Shown one piece after another: positions 35,068-45,439 of a stretch of 64,000 nucleotides of DNA. The notes below the pieces were generated by a model that was not told the origin of the DNA, did not search any database, and was given only the letters and a program-made list of their open reading frames with translations. Made by a program: the position numbers and the translations under genes. Position 1 is the stretch's first letter, and every line of letters begins with the position of its first letter. The stretch is from Novosphingobium indicum (GTDB taxonomy: Bacteria; Pseudomonadota; Alphaproteobacteria; Sphingomonadales; Sphingomonadaceae): assembly GCF_014645195.1 (NCBI RefSeq), contig NZ_BMLK01000005.1, positions 124,001 through 188,000 on the forward strand, read 5' to 3'.

Positions 35068-36198
35068 AAACCGATGGAAACCGCCCAACCGACCGTGCTG
35101 ACGACAGAGGGTCTAGAGGGGCTCCTCGGCGCGCTGCGGCGCCGCGGCTACCGCGTGGTCGGCCCGACCATCCGCGACCAGGCAATCATCTATGATGATA
35201 TAGCATCGATCACCGATCTTCCGCAGGGCTGGACCGATACACAGGAAGGTGGGAGCTACCGGCTTGCGCGTCGCGAGAACGACGCCCTGTTCGGCTACGC
35301 CGTGGGGCCGCATTCATGGAAGAAGTTTCTGCACCCGCCAGTGCTGCGCCTGTGGCGCGCTGAACGCGATGCGGGCGGGAGGCGTATTGTCCCAGAACCG
35401 GATCCTGACGAGCGTTTCGCTTTCATTGGAGTCCGCGCCTGCGATCTCCACGCGATCGCCATACAGGATAAGGTCTTTCTGCAGAGCACACAGGTCGATC
35501 CGCATTACCGCGCACGGCGCGAGGATGCATTCATCGTCGCGGTAAACTGCGCGGTTGCCGGTGGAACCTGCTTCTGTGTTTCGATGAATACCGGCCCCAA
35601 GGCCGAAGCCGGCTTCGATCTCGCGCTCACGGAGATGCTCGGCGAGGAAGAACACCGCTTTCTGGTCGAGGCTGGAACGGACGCTGGATGCGCGATCCTG
35701 GCCGAGTTGCCCCACAACAGTCCGGCCACGACGGACGACCTGTGCGCTGCGACGGCCATCGTCGCGCGGACAGCCGGTTCGATGGGACGGGAGATGCGAT
35801 CAGACGACATGCATGAACTTCTTCTGCGAAATCTCAGCCATTCCCGTTGGGACGAGGTGGCCAAGCGATGTCTCACTTGCGGCAACTGCACCATGGTGTG
35901 CCCCACCTGTTTCTGCACGTCGGTTGAGGAGTCGAGCGACCTGGCTGGAGTCGAAACGTCGCGCTCGCGGCGTTGGGATTCCTGCTTTACAATGGATTTC
36001 TCGTACATCCACGGTGGCAGCGTGCGCTCGACAGTACGCTCTCGCTACCGTCAGTGGATGACCCATAAGCTCGCCACGTGGTTCGACCAGTTCGGAACAT
36101 CGGGCTGCGTCGGCTGTGGACGCTGCATAACCTGGTGTCCAGTGGGAATCGACATCACCGAAGAGGTGAATGCGATCCGCGAAATCGAGCCGCAGTGA
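35053..36198 (+). CDS. Group 3b-type hydrogenase iron-sulfur (beta) subunit
   Basis: 381 residues from GTG 35053; ATG 35074 is an equally possible start, as neither has a clear ribosome site. Related to the beta subunit of Pyrococcus sulfhydrogenase (HydB/HyhB). [16 protein letters not shown] near 130 and a C-terminal ferredoxin part with [18 protein letters not shown] near 274 and [16 protein letters not shown] near 353 bind two 4Fe-4S clusters, which pass electrons between the hydrogenase and the flavin subunit. First gene of an operon of thirteen genes with little or no spacing. FNR-like box 118 bases upstream. Confidence 0.88.
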   Translation: MPNATKPMETAQPTVLTTEGLEGLLGALRRRGYRVVGPTIRDQAIIYDDIASITDLPQGWTDTQEGGSYRLARRENDALFGYAVGPHSWKKFLHPPVLRLWRAERDAGGRRIVPEPDPDERFAFIGVRACDLHAIAIQDKVFLQSTQVDPHYRARREDAFIVAVNCAVAGGTCFCVSMNTGPKAEAGFDLALTEMLGEEEHRFLVEAGTDAGCAILAELPHNSPATTDDLCAATAIVARTAGSMGREMRSDDMHELLLRNLSHSRWDEVAKRCLTCGNCTMVCPTCFCTSVEESSDLAGVETSRSRRWDSCFTMDFSYIHGGSVRSTVRSRYRQWMTHKLATWFDQFGTSGCVGCGRCITWCPVGIDITEEVNAIREIEPQ

Positions 36199-36209
36199 GG
36201 AGCGAGACC

Positions 36210-36686
36210 ATGGAAGGGCTCGAACGGATCATCAAGGAGCATCCCTTTTTCGCGGGGCTCGACCTAGGATTCTGTGCGCTGATCTGCGGCTGCGCGAAGA
36301 ACGTCCGCTACGAGGCAGGCCAGTATCTGTTCCACGAGGGTGAACCGGCCAACGAATTCTACCTCATCCGACACGGACGGGTTTCCCTTGAACTGCACGC
36401 GCCGGAGCGCGGCGCCGTGACCTTCCAGACTCTCGGGCCGGGCGAGGTCGTCGGCGTCTCCTGGCTGATCCCACCCTATCGCTGGAGCTATGACGCGAAG
36501 GCGCTCGAACTTACGCGCGCGATAGCCCTGGACGCTGCCTGCCTGCGCCAGAAATGTGAGGCCGACCACGATCTCGGCTACGACTTGATGAAGCGCTTCA
36601 TGCCGGTGCTGATTCAGCGATTGCAGACCTCGCGATTGCAGGCCCTCGACGTCTACTGCGCCCGGCCGTTGAAACCATGCGCGTAG
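36210..36686 (+). CDS. Cyclic nucleotide-binding-fold protein without HTH
   Basis: 158 residues from the ATG at 36210, preceded by GAGGAG; the frame stays open further up but that part overlaps the previous gene. The Crp-like beta-roll is seen from [20 protein letters not shown] (near 35) to [20 protein letters not shown]. The protein ends after the dimer helix ([20 protein letters not shown]), where Crp would continue into its DNA-binding domain, so it cannot bind DNA that way. Such proteins recur inside group 3b hydrogenase operons; a role in ligand-dependent control or assembly is a guess. It overlaps the next gene by 10 bases. Confidence 0.82.
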   Translation: MEGLERIIKEHPFFAGLDLGFCALICGCAKNVRYEAGQYLFHEGEPANEFYLIRHGRVSLELHAPERGAVTFQTLGPGEVVGVSWLIPPYRWSYDAKALELTRAIALDAACLRQKCEADHDLGYDLMKRFMPVLIQRLQTSRLQALDVYCARPLKPCA

Positions 36687-37519
36687 CAACGGCCACCGCC
36701 GACCCGATGGCACCGCGGCTCGCGCGAGTGCGCCGCCGCCGACGCGACGGTCCGGACGTCTGGACACTCGACATAGAAACGGAAGAAGCGGACGGTCTCC
36801 TCTTTGCACCCGGCCAGTTCAATATGCTCACTGCCTTTGGGGTCGGCGAGGTTCCGATTAGCTTCTCCGGCGATCCCGCCGAGCCTAGCCGCCTCGTTCA
36901 CACGATCCGGGCCGTTGGACCCGTCTCCACGGCGCTTGCGCGGCTTGGCCCTGGCGAGCCAATCGGTTTGCGCGGGCCGTTCGGCGCGGGCTGGCCGATG
37001 GCAGAAGCGGCCGGACGGGACGTCATGATCGTGACAGGCGGGCTCGGTCTCGCACCCGTGCGCCCGGTACTCTACTGCCTCCTAGCCGAGCGCGAACGCT
37101 ATGGTCACATCGTGCTTCTGCATGGCGCGCGCAGTCCGAACGATATCCTGTTCCGGCGAGAGCTCGAGATGTGGCTCCGGCGGCACGAGATCGACATCGA
37201 GGTGACAGTCGATCATGCAATCAGTGATTGGCGCGGCCATGTCGGCGTCGTCACGACACTGATCCCGCGTGCCGCGTTTGATCCGCGGCACGCGATCGCA
37301 CTGGTTTGCGGCCCCGAGGTGATGATGCGCTTCGTCATCACCGGCTTGCGCGACGCCGGAGTTGCTGACGACGCCATCTATCTCTCGATGGAGCGCAATA
37401 TGAAGTGCGCCATCGGCTCGTGTGGTCACTGCCAGTTCGGGACCGTCTTTGTCTGTCGGGACGGCCCCGTCTTCCGTTACGACCGGGTGAGCCAACTCCT
37501 GGCGCTCAAGGAGATCTGA
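36677..37519 (+). CDS. Hydrogenase FAD/NAD(P)-binding diaphorase (gamma) subunit
   Basis: 280 residues; the ATG lies inside the end of the previous gene. The ferredoxin-NADP-reductase fold is shown by [32 protein letters not shown] and [17 protein letters not shown] (NAD(P) site near 116-132). The C terminus holds a 2Fe-2S set, [17 protein letters not shown], near residue 246. It exchanges electrons between NAD(P)H and the Fe-S chain of the hydrogenase. Homologue of Pyrococcus HydG/HyhG and of dihydroorotate dehydrogenase electron-transfer subunits. Confidence 0.88.
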   Translation: MRVATATADPMAPRLARVRRRRRDGPDVWTLDIETEEADGLLFAPGQFNMLTAFGVGEVPISFSGDPAEPSRLVHTIRAVGPVSTALARLGPGEPIGLRGPFGAGWPMAEAAGRDVMIVTGGLGLAPVRPVLYCLLAERERYGHIVLLHGARSPNDILFRRELEMWLRRHEIDIEVTVDHAISDWRGHVGVVTTLIPRAAFDPRHAIALVCGPEVMMRFVITGLRDAGVADDAIYLSMERNMKCAIGSCGHCQFGTVFVCRDGPVFRYDRVSQLLALKEI

Positions 37520-37608
37520 GGCTTACCCGATTTCGCAGGGGTGGCATCGTGGTGTGCCAATGCAATTGTTGGGGCTGCAACGCAAACAGCTGAACGAGGA
37601 CAACGACC

Positions 37609-37857
37609 ATGAGTACAATACGCACCATGAAGATTTCGATGGCCTGGGTAAGCATCGCCTGGACGGCCTGCTATCTCGCCTTCGGTCTCATACCAGGGCT
37701 CGGTCCTGTGGCGATGCCTTACGTCCTCCATATGAACGTGCCCATGGAAAATATCTTTACGGTCGGCAACTTCACCGGCGGCCTCATTGTCTGGAATCTC
37801 GTCGTCGCCGCCGGAGTCGCGCTTGCGGGCTTTCTGAGCAACATCATCAAGGCCTAG
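37609..37857 (+). CDS. Small two-helix membrane protein inside the hydrogenase operon
   Basis: 82 residues. Two hydrophobic segments are seen: about 10-35 ([20 protein letters not shown]) and about 53-75 ([20 protein letters not shown]). The ribosome site (AGGA 9-10 bases upstream) is moderate. No family is recognised. It lies between the diaphorase and the small-subunit gene, only four bases before the latter. Group 3b hydrogenases are soluble, so a membrane protein here suggests a docking or regulatory partner; this is inference. The 89 bases before it are the only notable gap in the operon. Confidence 0.65.
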   Translation: MSTIRTMKISMAWVSIAWTACYLAFGLIPGLGPVAMPYVLHMNVPMENIFTVGNFTGGLIVWNLVVAAGVALAGFLSNIIKA

Positions 37858-37861
37858 CGCT

Positions 37862-38644
37862 ATGGTCGCCGCTAGACACAGGCCTCGGCTCGCGGTCTGG
37901 AAGTTCGCCTCCTGCGATGGCTGCCAGCTCAGTTTGCTCGACTGCGAGGACGAACTGCTCGCCATGGCAGCCGCAGTGGAGATTGCCTACTTTCCCGAAG
38001 CTACCCGTGGAACGATCGTTGGCCGCTATGATATCTCGTTGGTCGAGGGTTCAATTACCACACCCCACGACGCGCAGCGCATTCGAGACGTACGCCAGCG
38101 TTCGCGCGTGCTGGTAACAATCGGCGCCTGCGCCACCTCGGGCGGTATCCAAGCGCTGCGCAACTTCGCCGATGTTCAAGAATACGCCTCGGTGGTCTAC
38201 GCTCGCCCCGAATTCATCAATACGCTGGCGAGCTCGACGCCGATCGCCGATCACGTACCGGTGGATTTCGAGCTTCGCGGCTGCCCGATCAACAAGCGTC
38301 AGGCACTCGAGGTGATCTCGGCTTACCTCGCCACGCGTCAGCCGGTGACGCCATCGCACAGCGTCTGCATCGAATGCAAACTCAAGGGCAACGTCTGCGT
38401 GATGGTGGCACATGGGACGCCGTGCCTAGGGCCGGTGACGCACGCCGGTTGCGGCGCGCTGTGCCCCTCCTACGATCGTGGCTGCTATGGCTGCTACGGG
38501 CCGAAGGAGACGCCAAATGCGCCACCCTTGAGCCAGCGGCTCGCCGAGCTTGGCATGGATGAATGCACTCTGCAGCGCGTCTATCGCAGCTTTAACGCCA
38601 ACGCTGAGCCCTTCCGCGAAGAGAGCGAACGTCATGGCCCGTAG
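37862..38644 (+). CDS. [NiFe]-hydrogenase small (delta) subunit, group 3 type
   Basis: 260 residues. The proximal-cluster cysteines begin in [16 protein letters not shown] (C18, C21), followed by [18 protein letters not shown] and [11 protein letters not shown]-terminal set [29 protein letters not shown] binds further clusters. There is no signal peptide, so the enzyme is cytoplasmic. It carries electrons from the NiFe site to the beta subunit. It overlaps the large-subunit start by 11 bases. Confidence 0.92.
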   Translation: MVAARHRPRLAVWKFASCDGCQLSLLDCEDELLAMAAAVEIAYFPEATRGTIVGRYDISLVEGSITTPHDAQRIRDVRQRSRVLVTIGACATSGGIQALRNFADVQEYASVVYARPEFINTLASSTPIADHVPVDFELRGCPINKRQALEVISAYLATRQPVTPSHSVCIECKLKGNVCVMVAHGTPCLGPVTHAGCGALCPSYDRGCYGCYGPKETPNAPPLSQRLAELGMDECTLQRVYRSFNANAEPFREESERHGP

Positions 38645-39923
38645 GACCATCAAGGTCGACTATCTCGCCCGGGTCGAGGGCGAAGGCGGACTCAAGGTGG
38701 TGGTGCGCGACGGGAAGGTTGCGAGCGCCGAACTCAACATCTTCGAGCCGCCCCGCTTCTTCGAGGCATTCCTTCGCGGCCGCGCCTTCAACGAGGCGCC
38801 CGATATTACGGCGCGCATCTGCGGCATTTGCCCGGTGGCTTACCAGATGAGCGCGGTCCACGCGATGGAGAACGCGCTCGGCATCACGGTGACCGGATCC
38901 TTACGCGATCTGCGACGCCTCATCTACTGCGGCGAGTGGATCGAGAGTCACGCTCTTCATATCTACATGTTGCATGCTCCCGACTTTCTTGGATACGAAG
39001 GTGCCATCGACATGGCGCGCGATCACGGCGACGTCGTTCGTCGCGGCCTATCCCTCAAGCAAGCTGGCAACGAAATCGTCACGCTTCTCGGCGGGCGCGA
39101 GATCCATCCAATCAATGTGCGGATTGGCGGCTTCTACCGTGCACCTCGCAAGCGCGAGCTTGCCCCACTCGCGGAAAAGCTGAAATGGGCACGCGACGCG
39201 GCGCTGGAGACGGTGCGCTGGAGCTCTAGCCTCGATTTTCCCGAGCGCGAACGCGACTATACCTTCGTCGCCTTGCGTCATGGAAAGGAATATCCCTTCA
39301 ATGAGGGGCGCATCAGCTCGAACCGCGGACTCGACATCGCGGCCGCCGAGTACGACGACCACTTCGAGGAGACGCATGTCGAACGCTCAACCGCGCTTCA
39401 CTCGCGCTTCAAGGGCGGCGGCACGTATCTCACGGGGCCTCTCGCCCGATACAACCTCAACTTCGACTGCCTCTCGCCGCTTGCCCAGGACGCAGCGCGT
39501 GAAGCCGGCCTGGAGCGAAACTGCTCCAATCCCTACCGCAGCATCGTGGTGCGCGCCGTAGAAGTCCTCTACGCCTGTGACGAAGCGCTCAGGATCATCT
39601 CTGCCTATGAGGAACCTGACCGGCCGGCCGTACCGGTCGAACCATGCGCCGGAAGCGGTTACGGCGCGACCGAGGCGCCGCGCGGACTCTTGTATCACCA
39701 CTATCGTCTCGAGTCGGACGGCCTCATCGCCCAAGCCCGGATCGTGCCGCCGACTTCACAGAATCAGGCCAGCATCGAGGAAGATCTCGCGAGTTACATC
39801 GGCGATTTTCTCGATTTGCCCGATGACGAGCTTCGCCATCGCTGCGAGCAGACGGTTCGCAACTACGACCCCTGTATCTCCTGCTCGGCCCATTTCCTGC
39901 GGCTCGATCTTGATCGAGGATAA
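38634..39923 (+). CDS. [NiFe]-hydrogenase large (alpha) subunit, group 3b-like
   Basis: 429 residues from the ATG at 38634, which overlaps the small-subunit gene; the frame is open upstream but unneeded. The two cysteine pairs that hold nickel and iron are both present: [20 protein letters not shown] near 60 (L1) and [14 protein letters not shown] near 411 (L2). The short tail after the L2 histidine is presumably trimmed by the maturation protease encoded next. It follows the Pyrococcus sulfhydrogenase pattern and with the gamma subunit should couple H2 to NADP(H). All ligands appear intact. Confidence 0.94.
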   Translation: MARRTIKVDYLARVEGEGGLKVVVRDGKVASAELNIFEPPRFFEAFLRGRAFNEAPDITARICGICPVAYQMSAVHAMENALGITVTGSLRDLRRLIYCGEWIESHALHIYMLHAPDFLGYEGAIDMARDHGDVVRRGLSLKQAGNEIVTLLGGREIHPINVRIGGFYRAPRKRELAPLAEKLKWARDAALETVRWSSSLDFPERERDYTFVALRHGKEYPFNEGRISSNRGLDIAAAEYDDHFEETHVERSTALHSRFKGGGTYLTGPLARYNLNFDCLSPLAQDAAREAGLERNCSNPYRSIVVRAVEVLYACDEALRIISAYEEPDRPAVPVEPCAGSGYGATEAPRGLLYHHYRLESDGLIAQARIVPPTSQNQASIEEDLASYIGDFLDLPDDELRHRCEQTVRNYDPCISCSAHFLRLDLDRG

Positions 39924-39926
39924 GCC

Positions 39927-40433
39927 ATGTCGAACTCCGTCTCCCGCCAGATCGTGCTCGGTATCGGCAATCCTGAGCGAGGCGACGACGCGGCGGGCCG
40001 GAAGGTTGCTCGTCTTTTGCTCCAGATGGCACCGGACAACGTCGAAGTGACCGAGCACGACGGCGAGGCAACAGCGTTGCTAGCCCGCCTTGACGGTGCA
40101 GCGGCTGCCTATCTGATCGATGCCTGTCAGTCCGGCGCGCCAGCGGGCACAGTGTACCGCTTCGACGTCAGCGCTGCGGCACTGCCGCAAGGCCTGGGTG
40201 GCCTGTCGACGCATGGGTTCGGCCTTGCGGAGGCGGTCGAACTCGCCCGAGCGCTCGGCAAGTTGCCGGCGCGCTGCATCGTCTACGCGATCGAGGGTGA
40301 GTGTTTCGACCTCGGTGCGCCGCTAACGCCCCCCGCCAGCGCGGCAGTTGCCAAAGTGGTCCAGCGCCTGGGATCGGAGATTATCGACGACATGGAACCG
40401 GGAAGGAAACCACGATGCACGAATCCCACCTGA
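39927..40433 (+). CDS. Hydrogenase maturation protease
   Basis: 168 residues, starting three bases after the large subunit. HyaD/HycI family: VLGIGNPERGDDAAGRKVAR carries the first metal-binding acid (GDD), YLIDACQSG the second (IDA), and STHGFGLAEAVELA the histidine. It clips the C-terminal peptide of the large subunit after nickel insertion. It overlaps the HypA-like gene by 19 bases. Confidence 0.9.
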   Translation: MSNSVSRQIVLGIGNPERGDDAAGRKVARLLLQMAPDNVEVTEHDGEATALLARLDGAAAAYLIDACQSGAPAGTVYRFDVSAAALPQGLGGLSTHGFGLAEAVELARALGKLPARCIVYAIEGECFDLGAPLTPPASAAVAKVVQRLGSEIIDDMEPGRKPRCTNPT

Positions 40434-40678
40434 TGGAGAACTTGATACGCCAGATTGGAGAGATCGCAGAAGCGGAGCATGCGCGGCGCGTCACCGGCGT
40501 CTCGGTCTGGCTTGGCGCACTGAGTCACTTTTCTGTCGAGCATTTCACCGAGCATTTCGAGCGGGCGAGCACCGGCACGATCGCCGAAGGCGCCAGATTG
40601 GACGTGACCGTGTCGGACGATACCAAAGACGCAGATGCTCAGGATGTCATGCTGGAGAGCGTAGAGGTGGAGGTCTGA
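40415..40678 (+). CDS. hypA: Short HypA-like nickel chaperone lacking the zinc domain
   Basis: 87 residues from the ATG at 40415 (GGAAGGAAA upstream). The start MHESHLMENLIRQIGEIAEA has the MHE that binds nickel in HypA, and SVWLGALSHFSVEHFTEHFE matches the HypA core. HypA proteins are usually about 113-120 residues with two CxxC pairs that bind zinc; here there is no cysteine at all and an acidic stretch (DDTKDADAQD) stands in that place. So nickel delivery may work differently or depend on another HypA. Confidence 0.8.
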   Translation: MHESHLMENLIRQIGEIAEAEHARRVTGVSVWLGALSHFSVEHFTEHFERASTGTIAEGARLDVTVSDDTKDADAQDVMLESVEVEV

Positions 40679-40682
40679 ACGG

Positions 40683-43010
40683 ATGAACCGGCCGGCTTCT
40701 CCGACCGAAACCGGAACAAGCGCACGCAAGCGAGTTCGTCTCCTTGTCCACGGCGCTGTGCAGGGTGTCGGCTTCCGACCTTTCGTCTACCAGCAAGCGC
40801 GGTCGCTGAAGCTTTTTGGCTGGGTCGAGAACTCGGCCCAGGGCCTGACGGTCGAAGTGGAAGGCGATTCGCGGAACGTGGACACGTTGGTCCACCTTAT
40901 CCGCGAAACACCACCCCCGAATGCTGCGGTAGCCGCGATCGAGACTCACGAAATCGACTGGCGCGGTGACGTAGCTTTCGCGATCCGTGCGAGCGCGGTC
41001 TCTGGCGCCCGCACGGCAGAAGTGCTGCCAGACCTCGCGACCTGCGAAGATTGCCTGCGCGAACTCTTCGACCCTGCGGATCGCCGTCACCTCTATCCCT
41101 TCATCAACTGCACCCAATGCGGGCCCCGTTACAGCATCATCGAGGACATACCGTACGACCGGGTCCGGACCTCGATGAGGCATTTCCCGATGTGTCCCGC
41201 TTGCACTGCCGAATACGAAAATGCCGAGAACCGCCGCTTTCACGCCGAGCCCAACGCCTGTCCCGCCTGCGGTCCGCGGCTCGCCCTCTTGACCGCGGGC
41301 GGGAAGGTTGTCGCCCGCGAACACGAAGCTTTGCTCGCGGCCGCTTCGGCCATTCGACGGGGGCAGATCGTCGCAGCAAAGGGGATTGGAGGGTTTCATT
41401 TGATCGTCGATGCGCGCAGCGATACGGTCGTCCAAAGACTCCGTCAGCGCAAGCGGCGCGAAGTAAAGCCCTTTGCCGTGATGTTTCCTTCGCTCACCAT
41501 GCTCCGCGAGGGCTGTGATTTCTCGCCGGTCGAGGAGGCGCTGCTGGTCAGCCCAGCACGGCCGATCGTGTTGGTGCGGCGAAAGTGCAGCCCGATCGCG
41601 ACCACGGTCGCGCCGGACAACCCATGGCTCGGCGCGCTCTTGCCTTATGCGCCGTTGCACCACCTGCTGATGCGTGAACTCGGCTTCCCCGTAGTCGCCA
41701 CCAGCGGCAACCTCGCCAATGAGCCGATAGTTACCGGAGAGGATGAAGCGAGGCGCAGACTGGCCGGGATCGCCGATCTGTTTTTGGTCCATGATCGACC
41801 GATCGCGCGGCCAGTCGATGACTCCGTAGCGCGTATCGTCTGCGGACGCGAACTCATCCTGCGCCGCGCGCGTGGCTATGCGCCTGTATCGGTTTCCGTG
41901 AAAGGCATGCGAGCCGGGATCCTGGCCATGGGCGGGCACTTGAAGACGACCGTCGTCCTAGGCGCAACGGATCGCGCGGTCATGAGCGGGCATATAGGCG
42001 ATCTTGAGACGGCGGCGGCGCGCACGGTCCACGCCCGGGCGGTGGCGGACTCGGTTCGGCTACTGCACATAGAACCACGCCTCGTAGCGTGCGACCTGCA
42101 CCCGGAATACGCCTCGGCTCACGCAGCCGAGGCGACAGGGCTCCCCCACATCGCGGTACAACACCACCTGGCCCATGTCGCGGCATGCATGGCCGAGCAT
42201 GGACTGGTACCGCCGGTTCTGGGCGTTGCCTGGGACGGCGCCGGCTATGGCCCCGACCGCACGATCTGGGGCGGCGAATTCCTCCTCGTGACCCCGGCAG
42301 GCTGGCGGCGCGTGGCGCATCTCCGGCGCTTCCGTCTGCCGGGCGGCGACGCCGCAATGCGCGAGTCGCGCCGTGCCGCCCTCGGACTGCTCTACGAGGC
42401 CTTCGGCGAGAAGGCGTTCGCCATGACCGCGCTCGCTCCGATGGCCGCTTTCACGCCGGCGGAACGGAGCGTGCTATGCGCTCAGCTCCAGCGAGAGGTC
42501 AACGCGCCCCTCACCTCGAGCGTGGGGCGGCTGTTCGACGCTTTCGCCGCGCTCACCGGCCTCCGGCAGCGCGCGGACTATGAGGGTCAAGCGGCGGCGG
42601 CCTTGGAATGGGCTGCCGAGGGACAGGCAGACCCCCGATGCTATGAGTTTCCCTTGCGTGAGAAGAGCGAAGACGAGCCCCTAATCGTCGATTGGCGGCC
42701 GGCGCTCGAAACCTGTCTCGCGGACCTGCGCGCGGGCACGAATGCCGGCGCCATTTCAGCCGCATTCCATGCCGGGCTTGCCGCAGCCATTGCCGCGGTC
42801 GCGCAGCGGACGGGCGAACGCTGCGTGGCGCTCACTGGCGGCTGTTTCCAGAACGCCCGCCTGACCGAGGCGGCCGTTGCCGCTCTGAGGGCTGCGGGCT
42901 GCGAGCCGATCTGGCACGAGTCCATTCCCCCCAATGACGGCGGGCTCGCCCTCGGCCAGGCGACCTGGGCGGCATGGTCCAGCCAGCGAGGCGAAACACC
43001 ATGTGCCTAG
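40683..43010 (+). CDS. hypF: Carbamoyltransferase HypF
   Basis: 775 residues, full length, four bases after hypA. It makes the thiocarbamate on HypE that becomes cyanide ligands of the active-site iron. Domains in order: acylphosphatase (VHGAVQGVGFRPFVYQQA near 22), two zinc fingers (CEDCL..CTQCG and CPACT..CPACG), a YrdC-like part (KGIGGFHLIVDA; RRKREVKPFAVM region) and a C-terminal Kae1-like part (VACDLHPEYAS; QHHLAHVAACMAEHG; LTGGCFQN). All look intact. It overlaps hypC by 10 bases. Confidence 0.95.
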   Translation: MNRPASPTETGTSARKRVRLLVHGAVQGVGFRPFVYQQARSLKLFGWVENSAQGLTVEVEGDSRNVDTLVHLIRETPPPNAAVAAIETHEIDWRGDVAFAIRASAVSGARTAEVLPDLATCEDCLRELFDPADRRHLYPFINCTQCGPRYSIIEDIPYDRVRTSMRHFPMCPACTAEYENAENRRFHAEPNACPACGPRLALLTAGGKVVAREHEALLAAASAIRRGQIVAAKGIGGFHLIVDARSDTVVQRLRQRKRREVKPFAVMFPSLTMLREGCDFSPVEEALLVSPARPIVLVRRKCSPIATTVAPDNPWLGALLPYAPLHHLLMRELGFPVVATSGNLANEPIVTGEDEARRRLAGIADLFLVHDRPIARPVDDSVARIVCGRELILRRARGYAPVSVSVKGMRAGILAMGGHLKTTVVLGATDRAVMSGHIGDLETAAARTVHARAVADSVRLLHIEPRLVACDLHPEYASAHAAEATGLPHIAVQHHLAHVAACMAEHGLVPPVLGVAWDGAGYGPDRTIWGGEFLLVTPAGWRRVAHLRRFRLPGGDAAMRESRRAALGLLYEAFGEKAFAMTALAPMAAFTPAERSVLCAQLQREVNAPLTSSVGRLFDAFAALTGLRQRADYEGQAAAALEWAAEGQADPRCYEFPLREKSEDEPLIVDWRPALETCLADLRAGTNAGAISAAFHAGLAAAIAAVAQRTGERCVALTGGCFQNARLTEAAVAALRAAGCEPIWHESIPPNDGGLALGQATWAAWSSQRGETPCA

Positions 43011-43258
43011 CAATTCCAGGACGCATCCTGAGCGCTTTCGGAGACGATGCCCTGACCCGGCTTGGCCGCGTGGATTTCGGCGGCGTCATCAAGGAGATCA
43101 ATCTCGCCTACACGCCGGAGGCCGAGCCCGGCGACTACGTCCTCGTCCATGTCGGCTTCGCGCTCACCGTCATCGACGAGGCGGAGGCCCAGCGCACCCT
43201 CGCCTGCTTGCAGGAGATTGCCGCGCTCGATGCCACCCGAGCGGAGGCGCCGCTATGA
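43001..43258 (+). CDS. hypC: Hydrogenase maturation chaperone HypC
   Basis: 85 residues from the ATG at 43001, which lies in the end of hypF. It begins MCLAIPGRILSAF with the essential Cys2 that carries iron, then ARVDFGG-type (GRVDFGGVIKEINLAY) and PGDYVLVHVGFALTVIDE. It works with HypD to build the Fe(CN)2CO unit. Its stop overlaps the hypD start (ATGA). Confidence 0.94.
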   Translation: MCLAIPGRILSAFGDDALTRLGRVDFGGVIKEINLAYTPEAEPGDYVLVHVGFALTVIDEAEAQRTLACLQEIAALDATRAEAPL

Positions 43259-44388
43259 GACATGCCGAAGAATATCGTGATGGCCGCATCGCTCGCGCCC
43301 TCGGCGCGCGTATCGCCCGCGCGGCCGACCCCGCTGCCAGCTATCGTTTCATGGAATTCTGCGGCGGTCATACCCACGCGATCGCGCGTTATGGGATCGA
43401 GGACCTGCTGCCCGGCAATGTGCAGCTGATCCACGGCCCCGGTTGCCCCGTCTGCGTGCTGCCCGTGGGCCGGATCGATGCCGCGATCCGGCTTTCCGAA
43501 CGCCCAAAGGTAACGCTCTGCACCTATGGCGACCTGATGCGCGTGCCGGGCTCGCACGGCATGTCGCTCTTACGCGCCAAGGCGACCGGCGCCGACATCC
43601 GCATGATCTATTCCGCGCTCGACGCGTTGCGTATCGCGGAGGCTGAGCCCAACCGCGAGGTCGTCTTCTTCGCTATCGGCTTTGAGACCACGACGCCGCC
43701 GACGGCGCTTGCCATCCGGCTCGCGGCCGAGAGGAAGCTCAAGAACTTCACCGTCTTCTGCAACCACGTGCTGACGCCCTCGGCGATCCAGAACATCCTG
43801 GAGAGCCCCGATCTCCGGACACTCGGCCGCGTGCGCCTCGACGGCTTCATTGGCCCGGCCCATGTCTCGACCGTGATCGGCTCCGAACCTTATGCCTTCT
43901 TCGCCGAGGAGTTCGAGAAGCCGGTCGTCATCGCCGGCTTCGAGCCGCTCGACGTGATGCAGGCCATCCTGATGCTGATCGGCCAGGTCAACGAGGGCCG
44001 GCACGAGGTCGAGAACCAATACAGGCGCGCGGTGCGGCCCCAGGGTAACGATCGGGCCAAAGCCGACGTCGCCGAGGTTTTCGAGTTACGCAAGAGCTTC
44101 GAGTGGCGCGGTCTCGGGCTGGTGCCCTATAGCGGCCTGCGCCTCAAGAATGCCTATGCGGCTTTCGACGCCGAGCGCCACTTCGGCATTGAGTACCTTC
44201 CCGCGCCCGACAACCCGGCCTGCGAGTGCGGCGCGATCCTACGTGGTGTCAAGAAACCGACCGACTGCAAGCTGTTCGGCACGGTCTGCACGCCCGAGAC
44301 ACCGATGGGCTCCTGCATGGTCTCCGCCGAAGGCGCCTGTGCGGCGCACTGGACCTATGGTCGCTTCCGCGACCGCGAGGCGTCATGA
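43255..44388 (+). CDS. hypD: Hydrogenase maturation factor HypD
   Basis: 377 residues from the ATG at 43255. Conserved motifs are FMEFCGGHTHAIARYG near 33, HGPGCPVCVLP near 60, AIGFETTTPPTA, CNHVLTPSAI, GFIGPAHVS and FEPLDVMQAILML. The C-terminal cysteines (CECGAILRGVKKPTDC and GTVCTPETPMGSCMVS) hold the 4Fe-4S cluster. It is the scaffold on which HypC iron receives its cyanide ligands. Overlaps hypE by four bases. Confidence 0.95.
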   Translation: MRHAEEYRDGRIARALGARIARAADPAASYRFMEFCGGHTHAIARYGIEDLLPGNVQLIHGPGCPVCVLPVGRIDAAIRLSERPKVTLCTYGDLMRVPGSHGMSLLRAKATGADIRMIYSALDALRIAEAEPNREVVFFAIGFETTTPPTALAIRLAAERKLKNFTVFCNHVLTPSAIQNILESPDLRTLGRVRLDGFIGPAHVSTVIGSEPYAFFAEEFEKPVVIAGFEPLDVMQAILMLIGQVNEGRHEVENQYRRAVRPQGNDRAKADVAEVFELRKSFEWRGLGLVPYSGLRLKNAYAAFDAERHFGIEYLPAPDNPACECGAILRGVKKPTDCKLFGTVCTPETPMGSCMVSAEGACAAHWTYGRFRDREAS

Positions 44389-45431
44389 GCCCTAAGGCCT
44401 ACCGCCGCAAGCTCGATATCCGGAACGGCCGGGTCGACCTTTCCCACGGCGCCGGCGGGCGCGCCATGGCGCAGCTCGTCGCGGACCTCTTCCACGAGGC
44501 CTTCGACAACGACTGGCTCCGGCGTGGCAACGACCAGGCCGCCTTTGACGTCGCGCAAGGCCGCATGGTGATGACCACCGACAGCTATGTCGTCTCGCCG
44601 CTGTTCTTTCTTGGTGGCGATATTGGCTCGCTCGCCGTGCATGGCACGATAAACGACGTGGCCATGGCCGGCGCGCAACCGCTCTATCTTTCCGCCAGCT
44701 TCATCCTCGAGGAAGGCCTGGCGCTCGCCGAGCTGAAGCGCATCGCCGACAGCATGGGCGCAGCCGCGCGCGCTGCCGGCGTCCCGATTGTCACCGGCGA
44801 CACCAAGGTGGTCGAGCGCGGCAAGGCCGACGGCGTGTTCATTTCGACGACCGGCATCGGGGTCGTACCGCCAGGCCTCGATCTCTCGGCCGAGAAGGCC
44901 CTGCCTGGCGACCGGGTGATCCTGTCCGGCACGATTGGCGACCATGGCGTCGCCGTCATGTCGAAACGCCAGAACCTGTCTTTCGAGACCGAGATCATCT
45001 CGGACTCGGCGGCGCTGCACGGACTTGTCGCCACCATGGTCACGGCTGGCGGCCAGGGCCTGCGCGTCATGCGCGACCCAACCCGGGGCGGGCTCGGGGC
45101 GACGCTCAACGAGCTCGCGCAGCAATCCGGAGTCGGCTTTCGCATCGCCGAGGAGGCGGTTCCCGTAAAGCCGGAGGTCACCGCCGCCTGCGAGCTATTG
45201 GGGCTTGACCCGCTTCACGTCGCCAACGAAGGCAAACTCGTCGCCGTCGTAGCGCCCGAGTCGGCCGAGGCCGTGCTCGCGGCCATGCGCGCTCATCCGC
45301 TCGGGTGCGCGGCCGCGATCATTGGCGAGGCAGTCGCTGACGAGAATCGCTTTGTCGAGATGACGACGGGCTTTGGCGGCGGACGCATCGTCGACTGGCT
45401 GTCCGGCGAGCAACTCCCCCGCATTTGCTGA
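44385..45431 (+). CDS. hypE: Hydrogenase maturation factor HypE
   Basis: 348 residues from the ATG at 44385. PurM/ThiL-like fold: LSHGAGGRAMAQLV near 20, TTDSYVVSPLFFLGGDIG and GTINDVAMAGAQPLYLS, TGDTKVVERGKADG, MRDPTRGGLGATLNEL. The last residues are LPRIC, with the C-terminal cysteine that is carbamoylated by HypF and dehydrated to thiocyanate. Intact. Confidence 0.95.
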   Translation: MSPKAYRRKLDIRNGRVDLSHGAGGRAMAQLVADLFHEAFDNDWLRRGNDQAAFDVAQGRMVMTTDSYVVSPLFFLGGDIGSLAVHGTINDVAMAGAQPLYLSASFILEEGLALAELKRIADSMGAAARAAGVPIVTGDTKVVERGKADGVFISTTGIGVVPPGLDLSAEKALPGDRVILSGTIGDHGVAVMSKRQNLSFETEIISDSAALHGLVATMVTAGGQGLRVMRDPTRGGLGATLNELAQQSGVGFRIAEEAVPVKPEVTAACELLGLDPLHVANEGKLVAVVAPESAEAVLAAMRAHPLGCAAAIIGEAVADENRFVEMTTGFGGGRIVDWLSGEQLPRIC

Positions 45432-45439
45432 GGCCGGTC

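Noticed and set aside
40647..41939. Minus-strand frame of 430 codons
   Set aside because: Antisense to hypF, which is complete.
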